Positions 48,478 through 61,500 are shown, counted from the first letter of the stretch. The stretch is DNA of 64,000 nucleotides from Ziziphus jujuba (GCF_031755915.1 NC_083383.1:21131001-21195000); one strand, 5' to 3'. Notes: generated from the sequence alone by a model not told the origin. Numbers and translations are program-made.

Positions 48478-50935
48478 ATCATGTGTGTCCAAATGTCTAT
48501 GAAGTATTTTTTTGTGGTCGTTAGCTGCATAACCAGACCTGTTTGTGTAGTCAAATATTGGACTTAACTTATCCTGTGATTAGGGTTGCAATTGGTAGTT
48601 CTTTCTAATTGCCACATGGTCTTAATTTAACATTTTAAGATTAATCCATACCAGGATTGTAACACAAGATCATTTCAACAATTTGGTAATGTTATGATAT
48701 GATTAAAAGTTACCATCAATCTTAAAAGCTTAAGCTAAGAAGTGAGTCCAACTGCATACGAAGCAAAAACAACAAATATGTTTTATTTGATAAAAAATTA
48801 GGCTCGATGATGAATTTAGCTCTATGATGAATTTAAAGGCCCTCCATAACTATCAAATAAACTATTGGTAACTGTTACTTATATAGTATAGAAGAGAAAA
48901 TGGAGAAAGAAGATGAAATGAAAGACATGACATAGAGATGGATATCAGATTAAAGGAGAGATAGAGAGAATTTGAGATGGATGTGTAATGATTGAGAAGG
49001 GAAAGATGGATATTGGATAGTGTGAGGGGTGTAGGATAGTCTAATTGCAAATATAGGGTATGGGGTAAAGGTATGTATATGTGTGTGTCTGTGTAAGAGT
49101 GTCCGGTTACCACATTTCTTTCATGACTATATTTAAGTACCTTAACAAACACGGAGCCACTTCATCCAGATGGATTGGGTTGGACAGGTTCTTTGTATTC
49201 ATTGGAAACTTTGAAACACCTTATTCACAAAAGCTGTTTTTTGTGTCAATGACTTAGTCACTTGGCTATAGCCATCAAGCTTTCTTTTATGTATATTGTC
49301 TGTGATAAATTGATAATTACTGTTGTCTGGTGAGCCTGACATAACAAAACTTAGCTTCAGAAACTACTTTAATGTTTGGTACTTTTGTTATTCAATATAT
49401 ACCCATTCAATGTTCATGGACTTGAACACCAATTGGAAAAATCTCTCCACGTTGAATTGGAATATTTTTTTTCCTTTGAATTGCAGGCCCTTTTTGTCCT
49501 TCTTTTTCTACCTTTGTTGTCAAGCATGAAAGGAATTCCATTTGCCCAACTTCCTTCTTATCTAAAGAGTGGTGCTGGTTGCTTTCTAAACATTGGAACC
49601 AATTCATCAGGCAAATTCTCTTGCTTTTGTAGATTTTTTGGTTGATAATGTTTTATCTTGTTAGCAAAGTAATTTGATTTCTGAGTTCTATATGAAATGC
49701 ATGCCGAAGAACTCTAATATAATATGATGGTTGCTTGAAAGCGATATATATCTATCTTCTTCATTGGCTTTTGCTAATATTTATTCAGAACCTGTCTATA
49801 AGATTATCTTATAACCGTGAGGCATATTTGATTGTTCACCATCCTTTTTATATAGAGAAATTATTTACTTGTTTCCTTTGTTCTGTTTACCTATTTGTCT
49901 GAAATGATTCACTTGCCTCGGGTAAAAATCCCTATAACCAGCAAGGAACCAGGTCGACATAATGAAAATTGCTCTAATTTTCATGCCATATCATCATGAA
50001 TTTTAATGAGTTGAAATCATGCAAGTGATGTTTAAGCGTTGAGGTAAACCAACTTATAATGCAGTATCATGAATTAGAATTATTGATTATTGCCTCAACC
50101 AATTTATAATGCAGTATCATGAATTAGAATTATTGATTATTTTGCTGTAGCTTTTTTTTTTTTTTTTTTTTTTTTACTGAAATTTATTATTGGTGGTATA
50201 TTATTTTCGTGGCCTGTTTAGAAGGAATTAATTAACCTGGTATGTTTAATTAGAATCTTGTTATTTGAAACTACTGAAAAGTTTTTGTACCCTGATTTTA
50301 CTTGCTGCAAGCAGAAATCTTTTATTTTAATTGCCTGCTTAGCAGAAGATGATAAGCCATTCTTTTTTCTTCTTCTTCTTCTTCTTTTTTTTTTTTATTT
50401 TATAAATAAAATAAAATTTTCACAATTGGCCATGCATTTCAAATGGATGTCAAAGCTTGTCCATCTTCAGTTTTACTTACCGATTTTCACGTGCTCGTTT
50501 CAGATTGTAACGGGGCTCCGTTGCTTCCATTCCTTTATGTAATTATCAATCTTATTTTCAACATATCCTTGCTCCATTTGGTAAAAGTGTCTTCTGCAGT
50601 TGTTACTTCTCTTGCTGTGATGTTGTCAGGTTATTCTCTGTCTCTCTCTCTCTCTCTCAAACAAATTATACATATTTTGAGTACTAATGTGCATGGTTAG
50701 TCATGTATCCATACAAACATAATAAGGATCTGCAATATTGGTACAAGCTTTTCTTATTTTGCTAACATTTGCTGCTGTTTCTTATGCAGTGCCGATTTCG
50801 ATTTATGTTCTTTCCCTTCCATTACCATATCTACCAGATGGTACTACTTTGAGTCCCTTTTTCCTCTTCGGCAATATGGTTCTTGTGTTGGGTCTTATCC
50901 TGTACACCATTCCTCAGCCTACCAAGCAAAGCTAA
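43541..50935 (+). CDS. CLT: CRT-like transporter (CLT), plastid thiol/glutathione transporter
   Basis: This multi-pass membrane protein is of the chloroquine-resistance-transporter-like family. Arabidopsis CLT1-3 move glutathione and gamma-glutamylcysteine across the plastid envelope. Ten exons: 43541-43941, 44050-44195, 44624-44661, 46521-46636, 47748-47847, 47941-47976, 48070-48120, 49487-49610, 50504-50629, 50790-50935, giving 427 residues, close to the family length. The Ser/Pro/Arg-rich first ~95 residues look like a plastid transit peptide. Hydrophobic segments then run to the end, with family motifs N-R-V-L-Y-K-L-A (near 113), [12 protein letters not shown] (184-195) and, C-terminally, N-G-A-P-L-L-P. 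The ATG at 43541 is the first in this frame. Intron 8 is GC-AG (donor 49611-49612); a GT donor 18 bp later would keep the frame and add six residues. Intron 3 contains plastid DNA. Confidence 0.95.
44216..44240. repeat. (TA)n microsatellite at the start of CLT intron 2
   Basis: The run starts about 20 bp after the donor at 44196. A second TA run lies in intron 3 at about 44775-44792. Confidence 0.9.
45754..46116 (-). pseudogene. rpl20: Truncated nuclear copy of chloroplast rpl20
   Basis: The frame begins with the typical L20 start ([14 protein letters not shown]) and holds the basic rRNA-binding region through residue 81. From there the open frame runs on into unrelated intron sequence to 45754, so the true C-terminal 35-40 residues are missing. 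The copy is still open and nearly unchanged, with a few apparent substitutions around residues 69-72, which points to a young insertion. In the plastid L20 belongs to the large ribosomal subunit. Here it is an antisense passenger in an intron with no reason to be expressed. Confidence 0.88.
45874..46340 (-). mobile_element. Plastid DNA insertion (NUPT) in CLT intron 3: rpl20 and rpl20-rps12 spacer
   Basis: Minus-strand 46116 to 45874 encodes the first 81 residues of chloroplast ribosomal protein L20, and the bases above 46116 match in style the plastid spacer between rpl20 and the 5' exon of rps12 (for example AACAAAACGGATTCTTCC and CTTCCCGACCATGA). The word TTTGTTCTACGTCTTCGAGC (46067-46086) is one base off the rpl20 primer widely used for this plastid spacer. 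Similarity stops abruptly near 45874, inside the gene. The right limit is less certain. It is flanked on both sides by CLT exons, so it is a nuclear copy, not an organelle contig. Confidence 0.85.
48440..48477. repeat. Compound (AT)n(GT)n microsatellite in CLT intron 7
   Basis: An AT run directly followed by a GT run, as also seen at 16094-16128 in a GATA gene intron. Confidence 0.85.
50047..50141. repeat. 50-bp tandem duplication in CLT intron 8
   Basis: AACCAA(C/T)TTATAATGCAG and the following bases occur at 50047 and again at 50097, nearly identical over about 45 bp. Confidence 0.9.
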
Positions 50936-53184
50936 ACGATGCTTTCATACAGAGCTTTAAGCCCCCGTATGTCATATTCTTAGAATCCTGGTTGAGTGCA
51001 TATCAGTTAATGATTTTCCCAAATGATACCATTTTATTTTCAGGATTGCCTTGTTAGACCTCGTGGACCAGCCGAAGAATTTCCATTTTTCTTTATCATT
51101 GTAATTTACCATTTACCAATCACGATGCCACGTTCACACTGAATTTGACACTACAGAATATGTGGAGTCTCAACTCAACCTGGAATTGTTGCTGTATTCA
51201 CTAACAACAAATTTCTGAGGTTGCATTTGCATGTGCCAATCGGCTAAAACTGTTTTCACTGGAAACATCTGTTTTTTCTTTTTCTTTTTCTTTTTTTATT
51301 ATTTTTTTATTATCTTAGTTAAATCTTATTCTCCCTTCTCTCTCTTTCTTCTTCTTCTTTTTTTTTTTTTTTTTGGTGTTTCCCTTTTATTGTACGGCGT
51401 ATCTTTTTATTTCAGTTTGATGTGGGAATATGAATGTAATCATGCATTGAACGATGGGATATTGGCACAAGTGCAATTTAAATTATACACGATTTTACAT
51501 TTTACATTATATATATATATATATATATTTTCCTGGCATTATGCACATTGAACTTCATTTTTTTTTTTTTTTTCTTAAGCATCGTTGCAGCCTCATTTTT
51601 CTCTTTTAACTTTTTAACAGAATTTGTTGCATGATTCCCCACATGGGACCAAAAGTGAGTGTGCAAACTGCAATTTTGTAGAATTCGAGAGTGCTAAATG
51701 CAAAAATTTTTAAATAAAAAAACTCATTAAAATACAAAATAAATTATTAAATAATACTATTATTTTTAAAGAAGATTGTATGGGGGGGAAAAAAAAAAGC
51801 ATAACCTAAATGAAACTTTAAAAATGTAATTTTTCAAAAACAAAAATAAAAATAAATTTTTTTGGAAAAGTAAATTTTTTACAAAAAAATAAATATTAGA
51901 AAATGTTCAAAGTATTTTTCTTAAATAATAAATATAATAAAAATACATGTAATAAATATAATAGCATACTTTACCAAAATAATCGTTCAAAGTTTTCTTT
52001 TAGATTTTATAAATAGTTGATTTTTTTTTTATGTCATCATTTTTTTTGGAAATATCTATAATATTTACATTTATATTTTTTATTTTTAAAAAAATAACAT
52101 TTACATTCGTATAAAACTTTTTAATTTATTAAAAAAATAATAATTCTCTTTGATGAAAAAAGTTTATTGATTTTTTATTAGTTTTTTATTTGAAAATTTT
52201 TATATTTTACATTTTAAACTAAATAAAATTACACCTTATACCCTCCTTTTTTGGTTTTTTGTACTAACCATGTGACAAATTAGTTAAAAAGTTTAGAAAA
52301 AAAAGGAAAAAGAAGGAGTTTTCAATATAAACAAGGGGGGAAAAAGATGCAACAATGCAAAGAAAAGTAAAGTTTAAGGTGTAAAATTTCAGAAAAAAAT
52401 TAAAATGTAAAATGTCAAATTATATATAATTTAAAATGCACTGAAACCAATATCCCTTAAAAGATACGGATGGTGAATCTAATTTACATTCTAATAATTT
52501 ATTTTTTAATTTTTTTGGGGAAAACATTTTGATAGTTTTGAAAATTGGTTAAAGTAGGTTTTAAAATGGTAATATTGACAAAAAAAAAAAAAAAGGCTAT
52601 AACGCAAAATAAGATTAAATTTCAACTTTTTTGAAATAATATATATGATAAATGTATAAAACAGTTTATAATTCATGTATTCATTCAATTTCCTTTAATT
52701 ATATAATTTTTTGTTTCCCAACGAGTTTTATTTTTCTGTTTATTTATTTTTTTTAAATGACAATTTATATTATAAACTATTAGTTGCATGCTAAATTGGT
52801 GAATATAATCAGGCACAGGTTTGCTATGGTTTCCTCAGCAAGATTGCCTAAAAATACATACGGTCAACACTAGAAGGGGTTCATTAACCCCCCCAAAAAA
52901 AAAAAAAAAAACCCGAAAGGTATGACTAGAATTATTTTAATTTAACGAGCACTTGTTACACTGCTTTAATAATTAATAAGTGAAGCTTCAAAATTTTTAT
53001 ATTCCTCTTGTTCCACTAACACGAGTCAAAAGGAACAGTTAACAGTTCTTCATTCAAGTTCAGAAACAGTGCCCCTCAAAACATTATGTCAAAATTATAT
53101 TTATTGGAAAACAGCTATTAGATCTCGGGATATAGAAATGCTGTGAAAATCTTGCTCTTTGAGTCAATCACAGAAGTTCTTCCT
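50936..53184. other. Spacer between two convergent genes
   Basis: It holds the 3' untranslated ends of CLT (left) and the neuroguidin gene (right). Between them is AT-rich DNA with poly-T tracts (51359-51374, 51559-51574) and poly-A tracts (52580-52594, 52895-52911). No gene is seen. Confidence 0.5.
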
Positions 53185-56100
53185 TCAATGCTTCCTCTGC
53201 AGATGAACTAAGATTGTCAGCCGCTTGTCATCAAATAATATGCAAAAAGTACTTAAAAATATGACAAAAGGAATTAAGAAAGAAAAAAATACAATTACAA
53301 TTGAATAAAAAAGAAAAGCATGTAAATACCAAATAAACACAAGAAGAATAACAGCCATCTGAATATATCAGACAAAAACACTGTAAAATGTTCAAGCCAG
53401 CCTACGGATTCCCATACAGCTAGTTCACATTTTTCACTCTTGATAAGTTCTTTATGACACAATCTATGTACAAATTTCCCAAACTAGTCAGTTTTTTACT
53501 AATGATAAATCACTGTTGCAAAAATTATTTCAACAACATAATCATAATGCCTAAAAGTACCACTTTCATAGTTTACTAATGATAAATCACTGGAGCACGT
53601 ATGCTCACCTTATAGTGCATGTATCATGCTTCTCCACGTGTGGAGAGGGCCTCTCCCCCTGTGGACAGGTGAACAAGCACGCCTACTCTAGCAAAATGAT
53701 ATATATATATATATATATATCTATGGCAGTCCTAAGGCCGGTGAACTCACCCACTTTAGAACAATTGTGTATATATATATATATATATATCAAAACCCCT
53801 TTTAGCGTAGTTTATATTATATAATATTAACAAAAGGTCAAAACTATGAACTTATGTTTTTACTAGATCCATCCACTTCATAAAAACTAAGGTCATTGAA
53901 GAATCAACAATCACCAGTGTTAATGCTAATGCCTAATGTGATCAGAAAATGATAGGATGTAGTGTTACATAATTTCAAGCAAAGAATGATTTAGCAGGTG
54001 GAATTAGTTCATATAGAATGAATAATAAACCTATAGATTCTATATAGTTTACCTTCTGCTTCTTATGTTTTCCTCCCATGCCACCACGACCATTGCTAAA
54101 ATCTGCCTTCTGATCACCAGTTTCATCATCTTCCAGCGGTAAATGTTTAATTTCGTCATAGAAACTGTCTGTCAAAGCAAGCAACCTAATATAGAGAAAT
54201 TAAGAACAGTCAGCAATCATTTACAAGCCAAGTTAATAAGAAGATGAAACCTATAGAATGGATTTGGATTTCAATTTGTGCACACCCATTTCTCGACTTC
54301 TTTAAGTGCTTCTCTCTCTTTTTGTCCATCTTTGTAACTGGAGCACGCATAAAAAGCTCCTCTTCACGCCGAGCTTGTTCCTCCATCTTTGCCATATATC
54401 TGGACAGTTCAACACTTTCTGCTCCAACGGTTTCTTGAATCTGTATATTGACATGAACAGCAAATAATTACACTATAACCATAAATCAACTGATTCATGC
54501 CTAGTACAAAATTTATAAATCATAAAAACTAACCTCTTCAGGTCTACCCTCAAAGTCATTCAACATTTCTCTCACATAAGCACTCTGCCTTGCTTGTCGT
54601 AGAGCATTTTTCTCCTTTCTTATTGCATTTCTGTCCTGCTTTGAGATCTTATCTTCCTCCATTGATGTAGGAGCAAATTTGGGGGGTTTATATACACCAT
54701 CCTACAATAAAGACACAATTTATAAACAGAACTCACTTAAATCGTTGTACTAGCAAGTAGTGAATAATATATTAAGATTTATTATCTAAAAGAAAAGGAT
54801 TAATCTGTTCAGAAACAGAAAAATGAAAACAATCCATACTCTACGCGAAATGCAAACTACCTTAGAAGTCATATCTGTTTTGCTAACAAGCATATCAGGG
54901 TTTGGCCGATATTTCAACAAATCCTCTGTCTTCTGAGGTACATCCGATTCCTTTTCACTTGGACCCACATTATCTGTTCCACCTATGGTAACCTTTGTGA
55001 GCTTCTGAATTTGGTATTGGAGCTTCTTATCAATTGGTCGAATCTATTGGAAACATAAATGTGAGAATTGTGGAAGAGTCAATGTACTGGTAACTCAATG
55101 GTCAAGGAAAAAAAAAGGTCAGAAATTGAGACCTTTTCCAAAAACAATCTAGTCTCTACAAGGCTTCGAACAACAGGATGTCCCTCAATTGAATACCCTT
55201 TAGCTTTGCGAAGCAAGTAATATACAAGTGACTGGCAATAGTTTAGAAGCAGTAAATGTTTGGCTTCAAGATAGCTTAGCCCTTCTGCTGTTGGTAATTG
55301 ATTTGCTTTAACCTAGTAAATGGATTAGAGGAATGAAGGGATTAATAATGGCAAGAAAGTTAAAGACAATAAAAACAATAAAATAAATGTAAGGCAGGAA
55401 AAGAAAAATGTATTAATTGACAGAAAATAATTTAAAAGAAAACAAAGCGATAAGTTATTAATTGTATTGGTGTATCTTGTGTTAACTTGACATCAAGAGT
55501 TAAGACATACTTCCCAATAGTTGAAGTTTTTAAGATTCATGATAAGCTAATAATGTATTAGCGCTTGATTATTTGTATCCAACTGTCCCTACTTATGACA
55601 ATTTATTATTTTGCACATGTAATGCGGATTCTTGCCCTGCTAGATTAAACCCTACAAATGAGGGAGAGTACTTAGTTTCGGTTTTGTTCACTTAATATGT
55701 GCATGGCTAGGCTACTTCCTATACACCGACAGGAAAAACATAGTATGCAAATAAAGAGCGACTCAGTTGATTCTGTGCCTACAATGCAGAGAAAATGACA
55801 AAACAATATGTTGAGCACAGTAACATTCATATAAACCAACTATGGTGGCAATAGTTGTGAAAAAGCAGAAGCAGCCAGCACAACTAGCCAGTTAAGAATG
55901 GCACCATGATCGCAAATCGGAAGACAATAAAGAAAAGTGTACGAAAGCAGTGGTATAAAAAACCTAAACAACAATCAAGTGGAAGTGAAGTAGATGATAA
56001 TATTTACAAAAGTTCTGGATTCACAAGATCAAGCTATTTAAGTTGTGTTTGCATCAGAGTGTCAATTACTAAGTTTGCTATACATCGCCAATATTGCTTA

Positions 56101-56744
56101 GAAAACAGTTTCACCAAATGCCAAATCACCCAATTATTTTTATTATTATTATTATTTTTTGCTTTAACAGGTATATACTAAAAGCAAGACTAAAAATTGT
56201 TCTTTACCTTCGCAGTTAATGCCTGCACTTTTGTCCGCACTGAATCTAACCCATCCTTCATCTCTTTTAACAAACCAACCATCTGAGGCATTTCTCTAAA
56301 ACAAGAAGCATTAAAATTACATGTCAGACTTGCAAAAGCTAATCAACATAAATTTGCAAGCTCAAATACCACGCTTACTTGCCTTTTGATTCAGTTATCA
56401 TCAATTACTATACAAAAAGAAAAATTGCAGAAACATAACAAGTGAATCCAATTTAAGCACCAAATTTAGCTTCTATTTATTGAAACTAAAAAAAGTACAT
56501 TATATATATCCATAAAGAAAATGCTAACCATGTTAAAAAAAAAAGAAAAAAGAAAAAGAAAATTATATGTCTGGTAAAGAACCGAGAGCTGATAACAGAT
56601 TTAACTCACTGGACAAAACAAATTAAATACCCAGAAAATAAAATGCATATATTTAAACTTTTTACATCAAAGTAGAGCTCGTATATATAAATTATGAAAT
56701 GAAACTAAATGCGTATAACAACAATACCTGGAAGCCGACATCAT
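53185..56744 (-). CDS. NGDN: Neuroguidin/Lcp5-type Sas10-C1D family protein
   Basis: This is a nucleolar protein of the Sas10/Utp3/C1D family, in which Lcp5/neuroguidin belongs to the U3 snoRNP-containing processome that makes 18S rRNA. Eight coding exons (minus): 56728-56744, 56208-56295, 55133-55312, 54861-55043, 54534-54701, 54286-54440, 54053-54185, 53185-53196. All are GT-AG, giving 311 residues, the usual length. Residues 6-95 form the Sas10/C1D helical domain (S-Y-L-E-A-K-H-L-L-L-L-N-Y about 48-60). Then come the conserved Y-R-P-N-P-D-M-L (about 141-148) and K-P-P-K-F-A-P-T motifs, a charged coiled region, and a basic Gly/Lys-rich end. The first and last coding exons are tiny (17 and 12 nt); the last adds only R-K-H and the stop, so transcript support is most needed there. 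Two adjacent ATG codons open exon 1. Confidence 0.93.
53697..53790. repeat. Two (TA)n microsatellites in the last neuroguidin intron
   Basis: TA runs at about 53700-53720 and 53770-53790 with a GC-richer 50 bp between them. A 20-bp direct repeat (TTACTAATGATAAATCACTG) occurs just left of this, at about 53495 and 53573. Confidence 0.85.
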
Positions 56745-57104
56745 ATAAAATTCAACAGTGGAGGCAAGCAACTACTGATGGGTTATATTTGAGGCTCTAG
56801 CAAAACAGAAAGAGAAGAAACCCCAGTAAGCAAGAGCTAGCAGCAGTTGATATCTATCTAGGTTTCCATGAAATACGGCAGGTACAGAACGTTGCAAAGA
56901 ACTCGATTTTAAAAACAAAAAAAAACAAAAAAATCCAAGGGTTGTACTCGATAAAACATACGTATTGCTCTTGCGGACTTGGGTAGGGCACCCTGTAAAG
57001 ATTGTAGTTTTAGAACTTTTGGTCTAGGTTATATACTTTGAGCTGAATAGGTTCCATGTCTTTTTTTCCCTTTTTTTTTGGGGAAAAAAAAAAAGAAAAA
57101 AATC

Positions 57105-57135
<31 letters not shown>

Positions 57136-58370
57136 AAATACAAAAAAGAAAAAAAAAAACGTGTATACTGATAATATAATGCAACCATTCATAATTTTCT
57201 TTTTGGGTAATTAACCATTTGTAAATATAAAACATTGCATGAATGATTTTAAAAGTATATTACACTGCAATTAAATATTTTCATAAAATTATAAAAATAT
57301 AAAAATAAAAATATTTAATTATAATAAAAAAAATTTAAAAATATATAATGTAATATACCCATAATTTTAATACAGTGAAAATCACTTTTAAAAATATAAA
57401 AAAAAATAATAATTTTTTAAAATATTTGACAAAAAAAATATACAGCCGGTTTTTGATGATTTATTCTTAAAAAACTATTTGAAAAATCACTAAATAGATG
57501 ATTATTGAAAAATCTCTTTTTTAAGGATGTGTTTGCTTTCATCTTTTTCACTTTTTGTTTTTCATTTTCTTTTCTTGACAATGCTTGAGGATTAAAATTT
57601 TATTTGTTAATAAAATAGAAAACGAGTTAAATTGTTTTTTTTGGAAAAAAAAAAAACAAATGAGATAAATCATTTATACATTATTTTATTTTTTTAATTT
57701 CATTTAATTTTATTTATTTTTTTGTTGTGCCAGCTTTTAGTTTTAGGTTTTTTTTCCTTCTCTTTTATTTCTTTTTTCGTATCTTTTTTTTATTATTTCT
57801 TTATTTATTTTATCTTTTTTTCCTCTAAATTATTTTTTTTTCCCTTCTTTACCTATATATTTTTTTCTCCGAGCTCCTTCAATTTCTTTTTTCTTTTTTT
57901 TTTTTTCCTTTGTTCTTCCTCTCCCTCGCACAAATGCTTGAATTTGTTTTATTTTTTCTTCTTAGCAATATAACAATTATATGTGAAATTTTGTCGATGT
58001 CTAGTATGTACAATTTTGGCAACATTAATATTTAATAATATAATAAGTTAATTAGATAAATTTTTTGAAAAAATATTATTAGTTTTCAATTTTTATGAAA
58101 GACATTTTTAGTTATATAAACAATCAAAATTTGAAAAATAATCAATTAAAAACCAAAAAAAAATAATAATCAATTATTTTTTTTTTCAAATTGGTATATT
58201 GATATATCTATACTAAAATTTAGAAGGCAATTGAAAATTGAATAAAAAGTGCAAAAAAGAATTTTGTAAATTTCAAAAAAAAAAAAAAAAAAAAAACTAG
58301 AAAAAGAAAAAGAAAGCCCAACACACCGGTCATCGTAGGGTCATTGTAGGAGCGCAGTGGAGTAATAAGT
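56745..58370. other. Shared upstream region of the divergent neuroguidin and kinesin genes
   Basis: A 1.6-kb AT-rich spacer that must contain both promoters. It contains a (TAA)n run at 57103-57134 and several poly-T tracts (57660-57960). No exon was seen; the open frame at 57722-57973 is poly-T-derived. Confidence 0.5.
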
Positions 58371-58378
58371 AACGGTCA
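58371..58378 (+). promoter_or_regulatory. MSA-like mitotic promoter element
   Basis: AACGGTCA fits the core of the M-phase-specific activator element (AACGGYYA), the binding site of three-repeat MYB proteins in plant G2/M genes. It lies 183 bp before the kinesin ATG in the sense orientation. An eight-base match can be chance, but the gene behind it is a plausible mitotic gene. Confidence 0.45.
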
Positions 58379-58514
58379 AGTAAATTCGAAATTTGAAATT
58401 TGAGAAGAATAATAATTGCTTTTGCTCGCCAAAAATACAAAAAGTAGTCTAAAAAACAAATTTCTGAGAACCAGCTCAACTTTTTTCTTTCATTTTCTTA
58501 GCTCCTTCAAGAAA

Positions 58515-58519
<5 letters not shown>

Positions 58520-58552
<33 letters not shown>
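58520..58552. repeat. (CT)n microsatellite in the kinesin leader
   Basis: About 16 CT units ending directly before the start codon at 58554. GA/CT repeats in plant leaders can bind BPC/GAGA-type proteins. Confidence 0.92.
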
Positions 58553-58553
<1 letters not shown>

Positions 58554-61500
58554 ATGGCAGAGACAAATTCTACCAACACCCATTGCCAATCTGCACAAAC
58601 CCTCCTCAACCCAATTTCTTGGTCCAACAACAACGTCATTATTGGCCCCGACAACAACGACGATGCAGATTCCGCCGATTTGGCTCTTTGCGTTCCGGGT
58701 TCGAGATTGGTTCGTACCGGCTTCGTGCATTCTACTTCCTCAGGTTTCTGATTCTTTCTTTCCTTTTTGTTTTTTTGTTTTTTTTTTATTTTTATTTTTA
58801 TGCTGTCGAAATGCAAAAACATATGAGTTCTTCTTTTTGCTGCAGAAGTGTCCAAGTAGGATTTGCAAATCTCTTGGAGGTTTTTAGAAAAGGCTTAAAC
58901 TAGTTCCAAGAATACAATATATATAATTAGAGTTATAGATCTGGAATTTTATTTGGTGGGTCAGTTCAAGATTACAATTGAAATTCCTGTCAAACATTTT
59001 TATGCATGACCCATATAAAAATGATAATTTGACTACCGGTTAGCATATGTGATCTTAAAAGTGCAGCCTAACTATATTGTTAGCAGTTAAGAGTAAATTA
59101 TTTTAGTAACCAGAAGGAATTATAGTTAATTGCTAAATTCTTCTTACAATTTCATAATTTACAGTGCTTTTTTTCCTTTAAAAAAAGTAAAAGTTGCAGT
59201 GTTAAATGTATGTAGCATGCATGTTTTAAGTATTTGTTTCAAGTTAACAAACAAATTGTTTAATTAATTCAATCGCAAGAAATATATAAATTATTATATA
59301 GGAAGAAAAGAAAGTGGAGACAGAATAAATTGATATATATAATACATATATATTTTTCGTTTATATATTTTAAAAGTCAAATTCTGAGAGTCTTCGGAGA
59401 ACCAGGTCTTATATGTATCAAGTTTGCTGCATGTCCACTTCCATAGATAGAGTTATTAAGTTTACATTGATATGATATGCACACTTAGAGAGTAAAACGA
59501 ACTGAATAAGTAAAATTCCATGGAGTAAGTTAAACTTATAATTTATCTGATCAGAGTTGCTTTGGCATGAGTAGGTTGGTTGATTTTTCTTGAGGCCAAA
59601 AGAGATAATTCTTAGACTTTTGTAACCTATAGCTAGGCAAATCTAATTATTTGTGAATAAACTAATCCTTTCTTATGTCAAAATATTTTCTTTTTAAGCT
59701 AATTATTTCTATCTGTTTCAGCGTAAAATTGTTTACTGACTTAATTGGACTAATGTTGGTTTGATTTGTTGTAAGTAACTAGTATATGTATATATAAATA
59801 TATGAATATATACCTTGGTCTTCGTCTGGTAGAGTTGGGTATAAGATTAGTCAATAGACTGCATTTAATCAGCTTTTTCATTTCCTATATCTGATTGTAT
59901 TCAGACAATTATTATGGGTTAGATTGAATAGGTTGGATTAGTTGGTTTACTCAAAAACTAACCCAGTGTACACTCTTTCTAGGTAGAAATTCTGAGTTTG
60001 AATACCCCAACCCAAGATTAAGAAAGAAAAATTAACATATTTAGGTAAAAGTACTTATACAACTTAGTATGGTAAAAAAGCACTTATATAGATACAAATT
60101 AGCATGGTAAAATGTTAAAAAGCACAATGCTTTCACTGTTTAAAGACTTTATGTATACATGCATATTGAAGAACGCTCTCTCTCTATATAATGGGTGTGT
60201 CTCTTTAGGTGCAATAAAGAGAGTAAGTAAAACTCAAACCATGATGAAAGTGATTGAACTTAGGCTTGTACTTTGTTTTTCCATGCCCCCTTGTTTTTTT
60301 ACTTTAAAACTAAACAGCAGACTGGTTAAAAATTTACATTTATCTTTCTTTGACTCAAGATTCAACTACAAAAATTTAAAAAAGAGTCAAACTTTGTATT
60401 CTGTCAGTGGAACATTTTTATAACATTCTTTTTTTCTCCTTTTTAAAATTAAGTTGATGATTTAAAACCTCCTTCAACTAATTTCTTTTTCTTCTCTTCT
60501 ATAATTTTGTTGTTGTTGTTATGAAATGTAATATAGTTCTTCTTTCTAAATATAGAAGCTTATGGTCGATGCGGACATTGATTCATTATAATTTGGTTGC
60601 TTAAAATCAAATTTTCTTTTAGTTCCCCAATTGACATTATTTTGTCTCCTGAAGCAGGTAACACCATGTTGTTAGTGAATGCTGGAGGTGAGGCTCCAAT
60701 GGAGAGAAGAGATTTGGATATTCAAGTTCTGAATGACAGGTTTTTCCATGGTGGTGATGTTCTGAGAACTGATGAAAACATAGCTGAGGGTGGCAGTATG
60801 CCATGGATTTATCAATCAGCACGATTTGGGAACTTCTCTTACCGATTTGAGAATATACCCCCTGGAGAGTATTTGGTTGATTTACATTTTGCAGAAATCA
60901 TATACACAAATGGCCCTAAAGGAATGAGGTTATTTGATGTATTCATGCAGGAAGAAAAGGCAAGTAAATCCCAATAAAATTTATTTACCATCCAATTTCT
61001 CTTTCATATTCTACTTTCCTTTGATATTTTAAGTTTGTAAAAATGCTGGTTATTTTATAAATCATTTCTAACTCTGGTAACAAATTTTTGGTTGATGACT
61101 ATCAATAGGTGCTGTCTGAGCTTGATATTTATTCAGTTGTTGGAGCAAACAAGGCGCTGCAGCTGGTAGATGCTAGAGTTTCAGTAGGGGGGGATGGGGC
61201 AATTGTTATAAGGTTTGAAGGAGTTAATGGAAGTCCAATTGTTAGCGGAATTTGTATAAAGCAGTCAGCAGATTTTCCTGGTATCTTTATTTTTCCTTCT
61301 CTAGTAATTTATCTATGTGAAAACTATATCAACAAAACTTAACTTTTGAAACTCATTTTCTCTATTGTAACTTAAATAAAGTATCCAAGGTGAAACATGG
61401 ATATCTTGCATGCCACAATTGTTCTGCTGAAATTGAAGTTTCATTGACTCAGGTAAATCTTTTAAGCAAATAGTAGTTTGCAAATGAAAATTTTCTGATG

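Noticed and set aside
57722..57973. 83-codon Phe-rich plus frame
   Set aside because: Made of poly-T/TTC tracts in the intergenic spacer. The same holds for frames at 13155-13430 and 51231-51551.
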